NCBI RefSeq assembly: GCF_009734385.1
Contig: NZ_CP046452.1
Span: forward strand, 868,001 to 932,000
Reading direction: 5' to 3'
DNA length: 64,000 bases
Source: Corynebacterium kalinowskii
Lineage (GTDB): Bacteria; Actinomycetota; Actinomycetes; Mycobacteriales; Mycobacteriaceae
The notes under the pieces were generated by a model. That model was not told where the DNA came from. It did not search any database and saw only the letters and a list, made by a program, of their open reading frames with translations. Positions 48,228-56,115 of this stretch are shown piece after piece; position 1 is the stretch's first letter; every line of letters starts with the position of its first letter. The translations under genes were made by a program, and so were the position numbers.

Positions 48228-48491
48228 ATGCTGCGTGCCGTGACTGTATTCGAATGCAATTTCACGGTGCCGACTCAAGAAGACCTGGCCAATGGGTATT
48301 TCTTGGCGGACCATTTAGAGATGCTCAGCCTTGAGGAGCTTTCCTTCTTCCTAGAGTCAGTGGTTGGGGATCGAGCAGGCATTGTACGCAAATGGGCTGA
48401 GCTGGATGAGGAAGTGGTAGTCGTTGAGGACGAGTCAGGCATTGAAGTCCGAACCCCGCTTGGCCAATGGTTGCGGGTGCCGTGCAAGTAA
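48228..48491 (+). CDS. Small acidic protein of unknown function
   Basis: 87 residues from ATG 48228, or 83 from GTG 48240. It contains EDLANGYFLADHLEMLSLEELSFFLES and EEVVVVEDESGIEVRTPLGQWLRVP, so it is acidic with helix then strand character and no membrane span. It diverges from the NUDIX-helicase operon, with 54 bases between starts, and is followed by a terminator. I do not recognise it. No strong ribosome site is visible, so expression could be leaderless. Confidence 0.55.
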   Translation: MLRAVTVFECNFTVPTQEDLANGYFLADHLEMLSLEELSFFLESVVGDRAGIVRKWAELDEEVVVVEDESGIEVRTPLGQWLRVPCK

Positions 48492-48506
48492 CGGACAGTA
48501 ACTAAA

Positions 48507-48539
48507 AGCACCCGTGGAAATTACGTATCCACGGGTGCT
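48507..48539. terminator. Terminator between convergent genes
   Basis: AGCACCCGTGG (48507-48517) pairs perfectly with CCACGGGTGCT (48529-48539), 11-base loop, preceded by AAA; it can serve the small gene and the permease gene from opposite sides. Confidence 0.8.
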
Positions 48540-48568
48540 GAGGGGCTAGGAGCGTCGAAAAGCCTTGA

Positions 48569-49921
48569 TTAAGCCTCGGTGCGGGAGCGACGCACAAAGT
48601 ACAGCCCCGTCATCACCACGGTGAACACAATGCCGGCGATCAGTGCCATGTGGAAGTCTGGCTGCCATACCATGATGCCGAAGGTGAAGATGATGAACGC
48701 GATGGCGAAGTACTGTCCATAAGGCCAGAACGGTACTGGGAACTTCAGCTCGGCCGCCTGGGTGGCGGTCATGTGGCGTCGGGAAGCTACCTGCGCGAGG
48801 AGGATCATCAGCCAGACGAAGATCGTGGCAAAGGTGGCGAGCTCTGCGATCGTGGCAAAGATTGAATCCGGCATCAAGTAGTTCGCAACAACGCCAACAA
48901 TGAGGACGACCAGCAAACAGATGGTGGTCATGACTGGAACGCCGCGCTTAGTCACCCCCATGAACGCAGGGGCCTGGCCGGAGCGCGCCATGCCGGTGAT
49001 AACGCGGCCAGCGCCGAACAAGTCAGAGTTGATAGCGGACAGCGCAGCAGAGATAACCACGACGTTGAGCAGGGCAGCGGCCCAGTTCACGCCGAGGGTG
49101 CTGAAGATCTGGACGAATGGCGACTGCTCGCCGGTGATTGTGCGCCATGGGTTGATGGAGACAATGAAGAAGATCGCCAAGACGTAGAACAGCAGGATAC
49201 GAACCGGGACGGTGTTGACGGCCTTTGGGATGGTCTTTTCTGGATCTTCCGCTTCGGACGCGGTCACGCCGATAATTTCCGTGCCACCGAAGGCGAACAG
49301 GACCAGGATGAAGGCGGAAATCATTCCGGTTGGGCCATTAGGCATGAAGCCACCGTCGTTCCACAGGTTGTCGATGCCCACGTGCTGGTTGCCGTCGCCC
49401 AGGTTGAAGATCAGGATGGCGGCGCCACCGAGGATCATGGCAATAACGGCGGAGACCTTGATGATGGTCATGCCGAACTCAAGCTCGCCGAACCAGCGCG
49501 CAGACGCCAGGTTTGCCGCGCCGACGATCAGCAGCGTGATGGCCACCCACACCCACTGCGGCGTGTCCGGGAACCAAAATTTCATGTAAATGGCGATGGC
49601 GGTGAGGTCCGCGAGGCAGACGATGATCATCTCGAAGGCGTACATCCAGCCAGTGATGTAACCCGACCAGCCACCGAGGTGCTCGCGCACGTATTCGGCG
49701 AACGAGCCGGCGACAGGCATTTGAACTGCCATTTCACCCAGCGCGCGGAGCATGAAGTACACCACGGCGCCGCCGAGCAGGTAGACCAACAGCACGGATG
49801 GGCCGGCTGCTTGGATGGCGCCGGCCGAGCCGTAGAACAGGCCCGTGCCGATGGCCGAGCCCAACGCGATGAAGTGGATGTGGCGAGCTTTTAGCCCGGC
49901 ACCCTTGGCAATAGTGGACAT
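48569..49921 (-). CDS. Amino acid permease, AAT family (APC superfamily)
   Basis: 450 residues with twelve spans. The N-terminal ARHIHFIALGSAIGTGLFYGSAGAIQAAGPS is the AAT-family signature, and GEMAVQMPVAGSFAEYV is the conserved loop after span 2. Relatives import proline, GABA, histidine or aromatic amino acids (ProY, PheP, AroP types); specificity cannot be read from the sequence. It is monocistronic, ending at the shared terminator. putP, a proline symporter, lies about 4.5 kb away. Confidence 0.88.
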   Translation of the reverse strand: MSTIAKGAGLKARHIHFIALGSAIGTGLFYGSAGAIQAAGPSVLLVYLLGGAVVYFMLRALGEMAVQMPVAGSFAEYVREHLGGWSGYITGWMYAFEMIIVCLADLTAIAIYMKFWFPDTPQWVWVAITLLIVGAANLASARWFGELEFGMTIIKVSAVIAMILGGAAILIFNLGDGNQHVGIDNLWNDGGFMPNGPTGMISAFILVLFAFGGTEIIGVTASEAEDPEKTIPKAVNTVPVRILLFYVLAIFFIVSINPWRTITGEQSPFVQIFSTLGVNWAAALLNVVVISAALSAINSDLFGAGRVITGMARSGQAPAFMGVTKRGVPVMTTICLLVVLIVGVVANYLMPDSIFATIAELATFATIFVWLMILLAQVASRRHMTATQAAELKFPVPFWPYGQYFAIAFIIFTFGIMVWQPDFHMALIAGIVFTVVMTGLYFVRRSRTEA

Positions 49922-50027
49922 GGGGTTGCCTTGTCTCTGTCGGAAGTTTAAGTGTCAGACTAACTGTACATTTCTTCCGACCCTGCGCATAATATGCAAC
50001 TAGGAACGGGCGTCGAGAAGCGTGCTG

Positions 50028-50858
50028 TTATTGCGCCAGCTCAGGGTACTTGTCCATAACCTCGCGGAACTTAGAGTCATCGTCGCTTTGTCCCTCGAAC
50101 GCGGTCACGCTCAGCTCGCCGGTCGCGCCGTCGAAGTAGACCTCCTCAAACGTCTCAGGACCGTTGGTCTCGCCGTACACCGCAGCCAAATCCTTTGCGA
50201 GCTCAGCCTGTGGGCGGGAGATGTCAAAGATGACGTGCGCTTCCTTCTCTCCGCAAGACTTCGCTCCGATGTTGGCCGAGTACTCCTTATCTAGGGCGGG
50301 ATCCAGCTTGCCGATGGTCGCTGCCATGTCCTGAATGTTCTTCACACATTGATCCACTGGTACCTGCGCTGAAAGAGAAGAGATGTCATTTTCGATGGAA
50401 GAATCCTGACCCTTGAAGTGGTGCACGGTCTCCGGAAGATCCTTTAACTTCACGCTTTCCTTCGCAAACTTCTCCCACGGCCCGGCCAAATCGATTGCCG
50501 GATCGGTGAACAGAAACTCGGTGGAGGTGCCGTCGATGGTCACGTGGATTGCGGTCGGAGTGCTCGGATTCGCGCGGTATTCCTCCTGGTACTTCTTGAC
50601 CAGCTCGACAGACTCCGCGGCGGTCATTTCGACGCTCCAATCGTCCGGGTTCGCCCCGCCGATCAGTCGTACCAGCTGGCCGTCGAGGTACATTTCAGAA
50701 TCCTCAACCTTCGGCCCCTTGCCATCGCTTTTCGACGCCCTTGAATCCTTCATGTCAGATGTTTGAGGGGCGTTGCCTGATTCATTTGTGCCGGTACAGC
50801 CGGTCAGAAGCGTGGCGGCCACAACGGACGCAGCAAAGAAAGAAGTACTTTTTTTCAT
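50028..50858 (-). CDS. Secreted lipoprotein, distantly like the 39491-43162 family
   Basis: 276 residues with signal peptide and lipobox LLTGC (Cys21), then a Gly/Asn/Ser/Lys linker. The ectodomain contains PVDQCVKNIQDM and KSCGEKEAHVIFDI, the same C-x2-N-[I/L] ... C-G-x3-[H/V]-V-I pattern seen in the lipoprotein at 39491-40444. It lacks the C-terminal W-x2-G-x-V-x-V block. Function unknown. It diverges from the DEAD-box helicase gene. Confidence 0.75.
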   Translation of the reverse strand: MKKSTSFFAASVVAATLLTGCTGTNESGNAPQTSDMKDSRASKSDGKGPKVEDSEMYLDGQLVRLIGGANPDDWSVEMTAAESVELVKKYQEEYRANPSTPTAIHVTIDGTSTEFLFTDPAIDLAGPWEKFAKESVKLKDLPETVHHFKGQDSSIENDISSLSAQVPVDQCVKNIQDMAATIGKLDPALDKEYSANIGAKSCGEKEAHVIFDISRPQAELAKDLAAVYGETNGPETFEEVYFDGATGELSVTAFEGQSDDDSKFREVMDKYPELAQ

Positions 50859-50978
50859 AGTGTTTACTATAAATTTCCTTAATGAATCCAGCTATGAAAG
50901 TGCATGAATCGTTATCTTCCGAGACCAAAAAGTGGCGCGCTTCGCATTATTGGGGAAAGTGGCGTACGGTTGGGTGCG

Positions 50979-53021
50979 ATGAGTAACACCGATAACGTTG
51001 CCAGCGGCGTAGAAGAGCTGGAAAATGTCACAACGTCGGAAACTCAGGATACTTCGCAGGACGTCAATAATGACGTCAGGGATGCGAACACTTCTGAGGA
51101 CGACACCACGCAAGGTTTCGAAAACTTGGGGCTGCCTGCAGAAGTGCTGAAGGCCATCGCCAAGGTTGGCTATGAGACCCCATCCCCAATTCAGTCCGAG
51201 ACTATCCCAGTCTTAATGGAAGGCCGCGACGTCGTCGGCCTCGCGCAGACCGGTACCGGTAAGACTGCAGCTTTCGCGCTGCCAGTGCTTTCCCGCATCG
51301 ACAAGTCCGTGCGCGCACCACAAGCCCTCGTGCTTGCCCCAACCCGCGAGCTCGCGCTCCAGGTAGCAGACGCATTCCAAGAATTCGCCGATCACCTCGG
51401 TGGCATCAATGTGCTGCCGATCTACGGTGGCCAGGCCTACGGCATTCAGCTGTCCGGTCTGCGCCGTGGCGCTCAGATCGTCGTGGGTACCCCAGGTCGC
51501 GTCATCGACCACCTGAAGAAGGGCACCCTGGACATCTCCGGTCTGCGCTTCCTCGTCCTCGACGAAGCCGACGAGATGCTCAACATGGGCTTCCAAGAAG
51601 ACGTCGAAAGAATTCTGGAAGACACCCCTGAGGACAAGCAGGTTGCTCTGTTCTCCGCAACCATGCCAAACGGCATCCGCCGCCTGTCCAAGCAGTACCT
51701 GAACAACCCAGCCGAGATCACGGTCAAGTCCGAGACTCGCACCAACACCAACATCACGCAGCGATTCCTCAACGTCTCGCACCGCAACAAGCTCGACGCG
51801 CTGACCCGCATCCTCGAGGTCACCGAGTTCGAAGCAATGATCCTGTTCGTGCGCACCAAGCACGAGACCGAAGAAGTTGCAGAAAAGCTCCGCGCTCGCG
51901 GTTTCTCCGCAGCAGCCATCAACGGCGACATCGCCCAGGCTCAGCGTGAGCGCACCGTGGACCAGCTCAAGGATGGCCGCCTGGACATCCTCGTAGCTAC
52001 CGACGTCGCAGCTCGTGGCCTCGACGTGGAACGTATTACCCACGTCTTCAACTACGACATTCCTCATGACACCGAGTCCTACGTGCACCGCATCGGCCGT
52101 ACCGGCCGTGCAGGCCGCTCCGGCGAGGCAATCCTGTTCGTGACCCCTCGCGAGCGTCGCATGCTGCGCTCCATCGAGCGCGCCACCAACGCGACCCTCG
52201 TAGAGATGGAACTGCCGACTGTCGACGAGGTCAACGAGTCCCGCAAGTCCAAGTTCGCTGACTCCATTACCTCTTCTTTGGAAGATTCCCAGATCGCGCT
52301 GTTCCGCAGCCTGGTCAAGGAATACTCCGAGGAGCACGACGTGCCTCTCGAAGACATTGCTGCAGCCCTGGCTACCCAGGCGCAGGCTGGCAACGACTTC
52401 CTGCTCAAGGAGCTCCCACCAGAGCGTCGTGAGCGTCGCGAGCGCTTTGATCGTGATGACCGTGGCGGCGACCGCTTCGAGCGTCGTGACCGTTTCGATC
52501 GTGGTGACCGTGGAGATCGCGGCGATCGCGGTGCTCGCTTTGAGCGCAACGACGACATGGATGTCTACCGCCTTGCAGTGGGCAAGCGCCAGCACGTGCG
52601 CCCAGGTGCCATCGTGGGCGCTCTCGCCAACGAAGGTGGCCTGTCCTCCAAGGACTTCGGACGCATCACCATCTCTGTCGATCACACCCTGGTCGAGCTG
52701 CCAAAGAACATGCCAGCCTCCGTCCTGGAGCGTCTCGCAGACACCCGCATCTCTGGCCAGCTGATTCACATCGAAGCAGCCCCAGGCGCTGACATGGGTC
52801 CACGTGGCGGTTTCCGCGAGCGTGACTCCGATGGTCGACGCAGCCGTGATGATCGACGCGGATACCGTGGCGATCGCGACGACCGCGGTGGCGACCGTGG
52901 CGGCCGTGGTGGAGATCGCGGTGGCGACCGTGGTGGCCGTGGCGGCTACCGTGGTGGACGCGATCGTGATGACCGTGGTGGAGAACGTGGCGGTTTCCGC
53001 GGTGGATTCCGCGACCGCTAG
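50979..53021 (+). CDS. deaD: DEAD-box ATP-dependent RNA helicase (DeaD/CsdA type)
   Basis: 680 residues from ATG 50979. A short acidic N-terminus precedes the Q motif (FENLGLPAEVLKAIAKVGYETPSPIQ). The core has Walker A AQTGTGK95T, D195-E-A-D198, SAT and HRIGRTGRAGRSG. The DbpA-type RNA-binding domain (about 525-600: VYRLAVGKRQHVRPGAIVGALANEGGLS) comes next. The tail is Arg/Gly/Asp-rich with RGG and RGGDRGG repeats. Members unwind structured RNA during ribosome assembly and at low temperature. Tandem-looking DNA at about 52840-53000 is simply the repeat-coding tail. Confidence 0.95.
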   Translation: MSNTDNVASGVEELENVTTSETQDTSQDVNNDVRDANTSEDDTTQGFENLGLPAEVLKAIAKVGYETPSPIQSETIPVLMEGRDVVGLAQTGTGKTAAFALPVLSRIDKSVRAPQALVLAPTRELALQVADAFQEFADHLGGINVLPIYGGQAYGIQLSGLRRGAQIVVGTPGRVIDHLKKGTLDISGLRFLVLDEADEMLNMGFQEDVERILEDTPEDKQVALFSATMPNGIRRLSKQYLNNPAEITVKSETRTNTNITQRFLNVSHRNKLDALTRILEVTEFEAMILFVRTKHETEEVAEKLRARGFSAAAINGDIAQAQRERTVDQLKDGRLDILVATDVAARGLDVERITHVFNYDIPHDTESYVHRIGRTGRAGRSGEAILFVTPRERRMLRSIERATNATLVEMELPTVDEVNESRKSKFADSITSSLEDSQIALFRSLVKEYSEEHDVPLEDIAAALATQAQAGNDFLLKELPPERRERRERFDRDDRGGDRFERRDRFDRGDRGDRGDRGARFERNDDMDVYRLAVGKRQHVRPGAIVGALANEGGLSSKDFGRITISVDHTLVELPKNMPASVLERLADTRISGQLIHIEAAPGADMGPRGGFRERDSDGRRSRDDRRGYRGDRDDRGGDRGGRGGDRGGDRGGRGGYRGGRDRDDRGGERGGFRGGFRDR

Positions 53022-53035
53022 TACCTAGCACTGCT

Positions 53036-53072
53036 AAAGCCCGTCAAGAGTTGATTCTCTTGGCGGGCTTTG
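53036..53072 (+). terminator. Terminator after deaD
   Basis: AAAGCCCGTCAAGAG (53036-53050) pairs with CTCTTGGCGGGCTTT (about 53058-53072) with a near-perfect stem and a short loop, followed by TGTTGTTTG. Confidence 0.82.
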
Positions 53073-53111
53073 TTGTTTGTGGGAGCCTCGTGCTTTGGTG
53101 AAACCAGCTAC

Positions 53112-53199
53112 GTAAAACCAGCTATTGGGAGTAGGACAACTGCTATTTGGCAATATTTCCCTAGAAAGCAGACTCCATACTCCCAATAGCCGGTTTCAC
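53112..53199. repeat. Hairpin element, second copy of the GCTATTGGGAGTAG family
   Basis: Arms 53112-53133 and 53178-53199 are inverted copies with 20 of 22 bases matching and a 44-base loop. The left arm contains CCAGCTATTGGGAGTAG (53118-53134), identical to 17274-17290, followed at the same five-base spacing by CTGCTATTT. It lies in the gap between the deaD terminator and the convergent membrane gene; no gene is supported there. Confidence 0.78.
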
Positions 53200-53204
53200 A
53201 AAGC

Positions 53205-53252
53205 TGGAATTGCGCCCAGATGGAATTGCAGATAGCTGGAATTGCGCTAAGC
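53205..53252. repeat. Three tandem 16-bp units starting TGGAATTGC
   Basis: TGGAATTGC begins at 53205, 53221 and 53237, an exact period of 16 bases; the remaining seven bases of each unit differ. It starts immediately after the right arm of the hairpin element. Confidence 0.7.
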
Positions 53253-53293
53253 GAGAGGGAGAGCCCCAGGGAAGGGCCCTCAAATCTTGGCTA

Positions 53294-53737
53294 CTAGATG
53301 AACATCAGGCCTGCGGTGACGAGCCACAGCAGGTTGAAGATGCCGGCGAACATAGAGAGCTGGCCCTTGGCCTTCTTCCAGTCGGCGATTTCGGTGGCTC
53401 CGGCTTCAGCATCCAGGCCGAGAGCAGCGATCATCTTGCGCTGGCGAGGCAGGATCAGGAAGAAGAGCACCGCCCAGGCTACGACGGACAAGCCGATGGC
53501 AGCGTGGAACTGGCCCTCGGAGAACAGGCCCTCTGCGATGAACTCGGCAATGCCCAGCAGCGGAACCAGCAGGGACAGCATGCCGTAGGTAGAGCTGATC
53601 TTATGTAGCAGTGCAGCGGCGCCACGGGCATCGGTGTCCCTATTGTGGGCGGCGAGTGCCTTGACGTGGAAAGTCGAGGTCGCCACGGTTACGGGGCCGA
53701 GGAAAAGGATGGCGGTCAGGATGTGCAGAATAAGCAT
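53294..53737 (-). CDS. Four-span membrane protein, DUF2269-like
   Basis: 147 residues with about four hydrophobic spans. HILTAILFLGPVTVATSTFHVKAL at the N-terminus and the conserved spacing of charged residues between spans resemble the DUF2269 family of small integral membrane proteins. Function unknown. Its ATG is directly adjacent to the stop of the HNH gene upstream, so the two form an operon. Confidence 0.7.
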   Translation of the reverse strand: MLILHILTAILFLGPVTVATSTFHVKALAAHNRDTDARGAAALLHKISSTYGMLSLLVPLLGIAEFIAEGLFSEGQFHAAIGLSVVAWAVLFFLILPRQRKMIAALGLDAEAGATEIADWKKAKGQLSMFAGIFNLLWLVTAGLMFI

Positions 53738-54376
53738 TTATCGCTCCAAAGTTAGCGGTCGAAACAAGTGTTCACCATAGCAGGCCAGGCGCATGGCAGC
53801 GATGTCATCCCGGGGGAGTGGCAACCCATATATTGCAGCCACATGCGCCAAACGACGCGCGTACCAACATCTGGTGCGCAATGCAGGCTGCCACTGACTA
53901 GGTAGCGCATCGGATTTTTCCTGATTAGCGGCAGCTGAGACGGCCACCAGGTTGAGGGGATCGTTGGCAAAGCGATGACGTTGTTCAGCACTCCAGGAGT
54001 GCGCCCCCAAATCCCAGGCAGCGCGAAGCGGGAAAATGTGGTCGATCTGCACCTCCTCGGTTAAAGGAGAGCCTGTGTAGGGGTCGGTTACCGGGGTCGG
54101 GGATACCTCACACGAGCGATCGACTGGGGTTTGATACGTGTGGGAAAGGATGAGGTCCCGGGTGGTGCAAGAATGGCCGTCGATAAGCGTGGGGGCCCAA
54201 TCACCGAAGGCGGCGCGGTCGTAGCCGTGGACCGATTGGCGCTGGGGGACGGCGGGGATCAAATGGAGCGTGTTGTTGAGCGAAGCGGCGGGCGTGGGGA
54301 AGACGGGGCGATCGAGGAAGAGGAGAAAAGCCGTGGTCAGGGTCAGGAGAAGCAAGAAAAAGCGGGTAGCAGTCAC
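53738..54376 (-). CDS. Secreted HNH-family nuclease (DUF1524/GmrSD C-terminal-like)
   Basis: 212 residues. An N-terminal hydrophobic signal (about 5-21) suggests export. The nuclease core reads EVQID112-H113-IFPL, then FANDPLN142-LVAVSAAANQEKSDALPSQW, the D-H...N...N-x2-K pattern of beta-beta-alpha metal nucleases such as DUF1524. Cys70 and Cys89 may form a disulfide. Likely an extracellular DNase for nutrient use or competition. The start is a GTG at 54376 with no ribosome site. It lies in the loop of the putP terminator, so the true start and mode of expression are uncertain. Confidence 0.8.
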   Translation of the reverse strand: MTATRFFLLLLTLTTAFLLFLDRPVFPTPAASLNNTLHLIPAVPQRQSVHGYDRAAFGDWAPTLIDGHSCTTRDLILSHTYQTPVDRSCEVSPTPVTDPYTGSPLTEEVQIDHIFPLRAAWDLGAHSWSAEQRHRFANDPLNLVAVSAAANQEKSDALPSQWQPALRTRCWYARRLAHVAAIYGLPLPRDDIAAMRLACYGEHLFRPLTLER

Positions 54377-54400
54377 ACTTAGTTAGACTGGCTACCCGCT
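54361..54400 (-). terminator. putP terminator overlapping the HNH gene start
   Basis: On the - strand AGCGGGTAGC (54400-54391) pairs perfectly with GCTACCCGCT (54370-54361), with a possible inner AGTC/GACT stem, and is followed by TTTTTC. It lies just past the putP stop, yet includes the GTG assigned to the HNH gene. Confidence 0.8.
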
Positions 54401-54420
54401 CCAAAAGGTTCCCTTGAAGT

Positions 54421-55965
54421 CTATGCGAGCATCTCCGGGGTGAGCATGCCCTTCTCGCGGGAGAGCCTAGAAGCCTTGTCGAACTGCTCGGTGATGTGAG
54501 GCGCAGGAGCCTTGGTCATCAGCGAGACGGCAACCATGAACACGACGTTGGCGAGGAAGCCCGGCACAATTTCGTACATAGTGCTCGACAGCGCGCTCTG
54601 GCCCCAGGCGAAGGACACCACGGCGCCGGCGATCATGCCCGCGATCGCGCCCGGGGTGTTTAGACGCTTCCAGAACAGCGCCGCGATCACGATCGGGCCA
54701 AAGGCGGAACCGAAGCCTGCCCAGGCGAAACCAACCAGGCCCAGGATCGAATCCGAAGGATTCACAGCAAGCACGCCCGCCACCACAGCGACCAGCAAGA
54801 CCGAAAGGCGAGACAGCCACATCAGGTTCTTCTGGCGTGGCTGGCGCTTGACGGTGATCATGTAGAGATCCTCGATGAGGGCGGAGGAGGTCACCAGCAG
54901 CTGGGAAGAGATGGTGGACATGATGGCCGCGAGCACTGCGGTCAGTACCAGGCCGGCGATGAGTGGGTGGAAGAGGATCCGGCCCATGTCCAGGAATACG
55001 GTCTCATACGCCTTGGTGTCGGTGACGTCGATGTTGGGATTCTGGGCAAAGAACACGGTGCCGATCATCGCGGTGAACAGGGCGCCGACAATGCACAGGA
55101 GCATCCAGAAGATGCCGATGCGACGGCCCGCGACAGCATCGGCAGGCTTACGCATGGCCATAAAACGCACGATGATGTGGGGCTGACCAAAGTAGCCGAG
55201 GCCCCAGGCCATGTTGCCGATGATCGCGGCGATGGACACACCAGAAATCATGTTGAAGTAATTCGGGTTGCCTTCGCCACCGGTGTACGGGCCGTAGTCA
55301 TTCGTCGTCTGCCAGCCGAAAATATCCATCGGGTTGTCCAGGGCGATCACCGCCATGACGGGCACGATGATGAGCGAGGCGAACATGATCAGGCCCTGCA
55401 CGGCGTCGGTGTAGGACACCGCGAGGAAGCCGCCGACGAAGGTGTACGCCACGGTGATGGCAGCCACGATCAGCATTCCCGTCAGGTAGTCCCCGCCGAA
55501 TGTCGATTCAAAGTACTTGCCACCAGAGACCATGCCGGAGGAGACGTAGAAGGTGAAGAACACCAGGATGACCACTGCGGACGTGATGCGCAGGACGTGG
55601 GAGGTATCGTGCAGGCGGTTTTCGATGAAGCTAGGAACAGTGATCGAGTTCCGCGCCACCTCCGTATAGGAACGCAGGCGCGGCGCAATCCACTTCCAGT
55701 TAGCCCAGCAGCCAATGAGCAGGCCGATCGCGATCCACAGCTCTGAGAAACCAGCCACGAACAGCGCGCCCGGCAGACCCATCAGCAGCCAACCGGACAT
55801 GTCCGACGCGCCCGCCGAGAGAGCAGCAACCACCGGGCCGAGGCCACGGCCGCCGAGCATGTACTCGTCGTACTTCTTGGTTTGTGTGTAGCTCCAATAC
55901 CCAATGCCCAGCATCACGGCCATGTAGATCACGATCGCGATGATGAACCAGCTGTGTTCGCTCAC
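54421..55965 (-). CDS. putP: Sodium/proline symporter PutP
   Basis: 514 residues, about thirteen spans, sodium:solute symporter family. The N-terminal KYDEYMLGGRGLGPVVAALSAGASDMSGWLLMGLPGALF is the PutP signature including the Na+/proline binding span, and GFAWAGFGSAFGPIVIAALFW is the conserved block near span 11. It takes up proline as nutrient or osmoprotectant. Start is GTG 55965 with GAGGGG upstream. It is divergent from the SNF2 gene (150 bases). Confidence 0.94.
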   Translation of the reverse strand: MSEHSWFIIAIVIYMAVMLGIGYWSYTQTKKYDEYMLGGRGLGPVVAALSAGASDMSGWLLMGLPGALFVAGFSELWIAIGLLIGCWANWKWIAPRLRSYTEVARNSITVPSFIENRLHDTSHVLRITSAVVILVFFTFYVSSGMVSGGKYFESTFGGDYLTGMLIVAAITVAYTFVGGFLAVSYTDAVQGLIMFASLIIVPVMAVIALDNPMDIFGWQTTNDYGPYTGGEGNPNYFNMISGVSIAAIIGNMAWGLGYFGQPHIIVRFMAMRKPADAVAGRRIGIFWMLLCIVGALFTAMIGTVFFAQNPNIDVTDTKAYETVFLDMGRILFHPLIAGLVLTAVLAAIMSTISSQLLVTSSALIEDLYMITVKRQPRQKNLMWLSRLSVLLVAVVAGVLAVNPSDSILGLVGFAWAGFGSAFGPIVIAALFWKRLNTPGAIAGMIAGAVVSFAWGQSALSSTMYEIVPGFLANVVFMVAVSLMTKAPAPHITEQFDKASRLSREKGMLTPEMLA

Positions 55966-56115
55966 TTAATGAGTTCCCCTCTAGATAACCGGGCGCCTGT
56001 GGCCCGCGCAACTTTTAATAATCGTATCGTGGTGCCAGGCTCCCGTGGCCCACTTGGTCCAGGTAGATGTGCCCTGGAATCCGATAATTGAAGCAGAGCT
56101 GGTACAAACTTAAGT

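Noticed and set aside
51213..52769. A 518-codon open frame on the - strand opposite deaD
   Set aside because: Antisense to all DEAD-box motifs, no start signal and no domain; explained by deaD codon bias.
52840..53010. Tandem-looking repeats rich in CGTGGTGGC/GGCGACCGT
   Set aside because: They are the in-frame Arg/Gly/Asp-rich tail of the RNA helicase, a normal feature of this family, not a DNA-level repeat.
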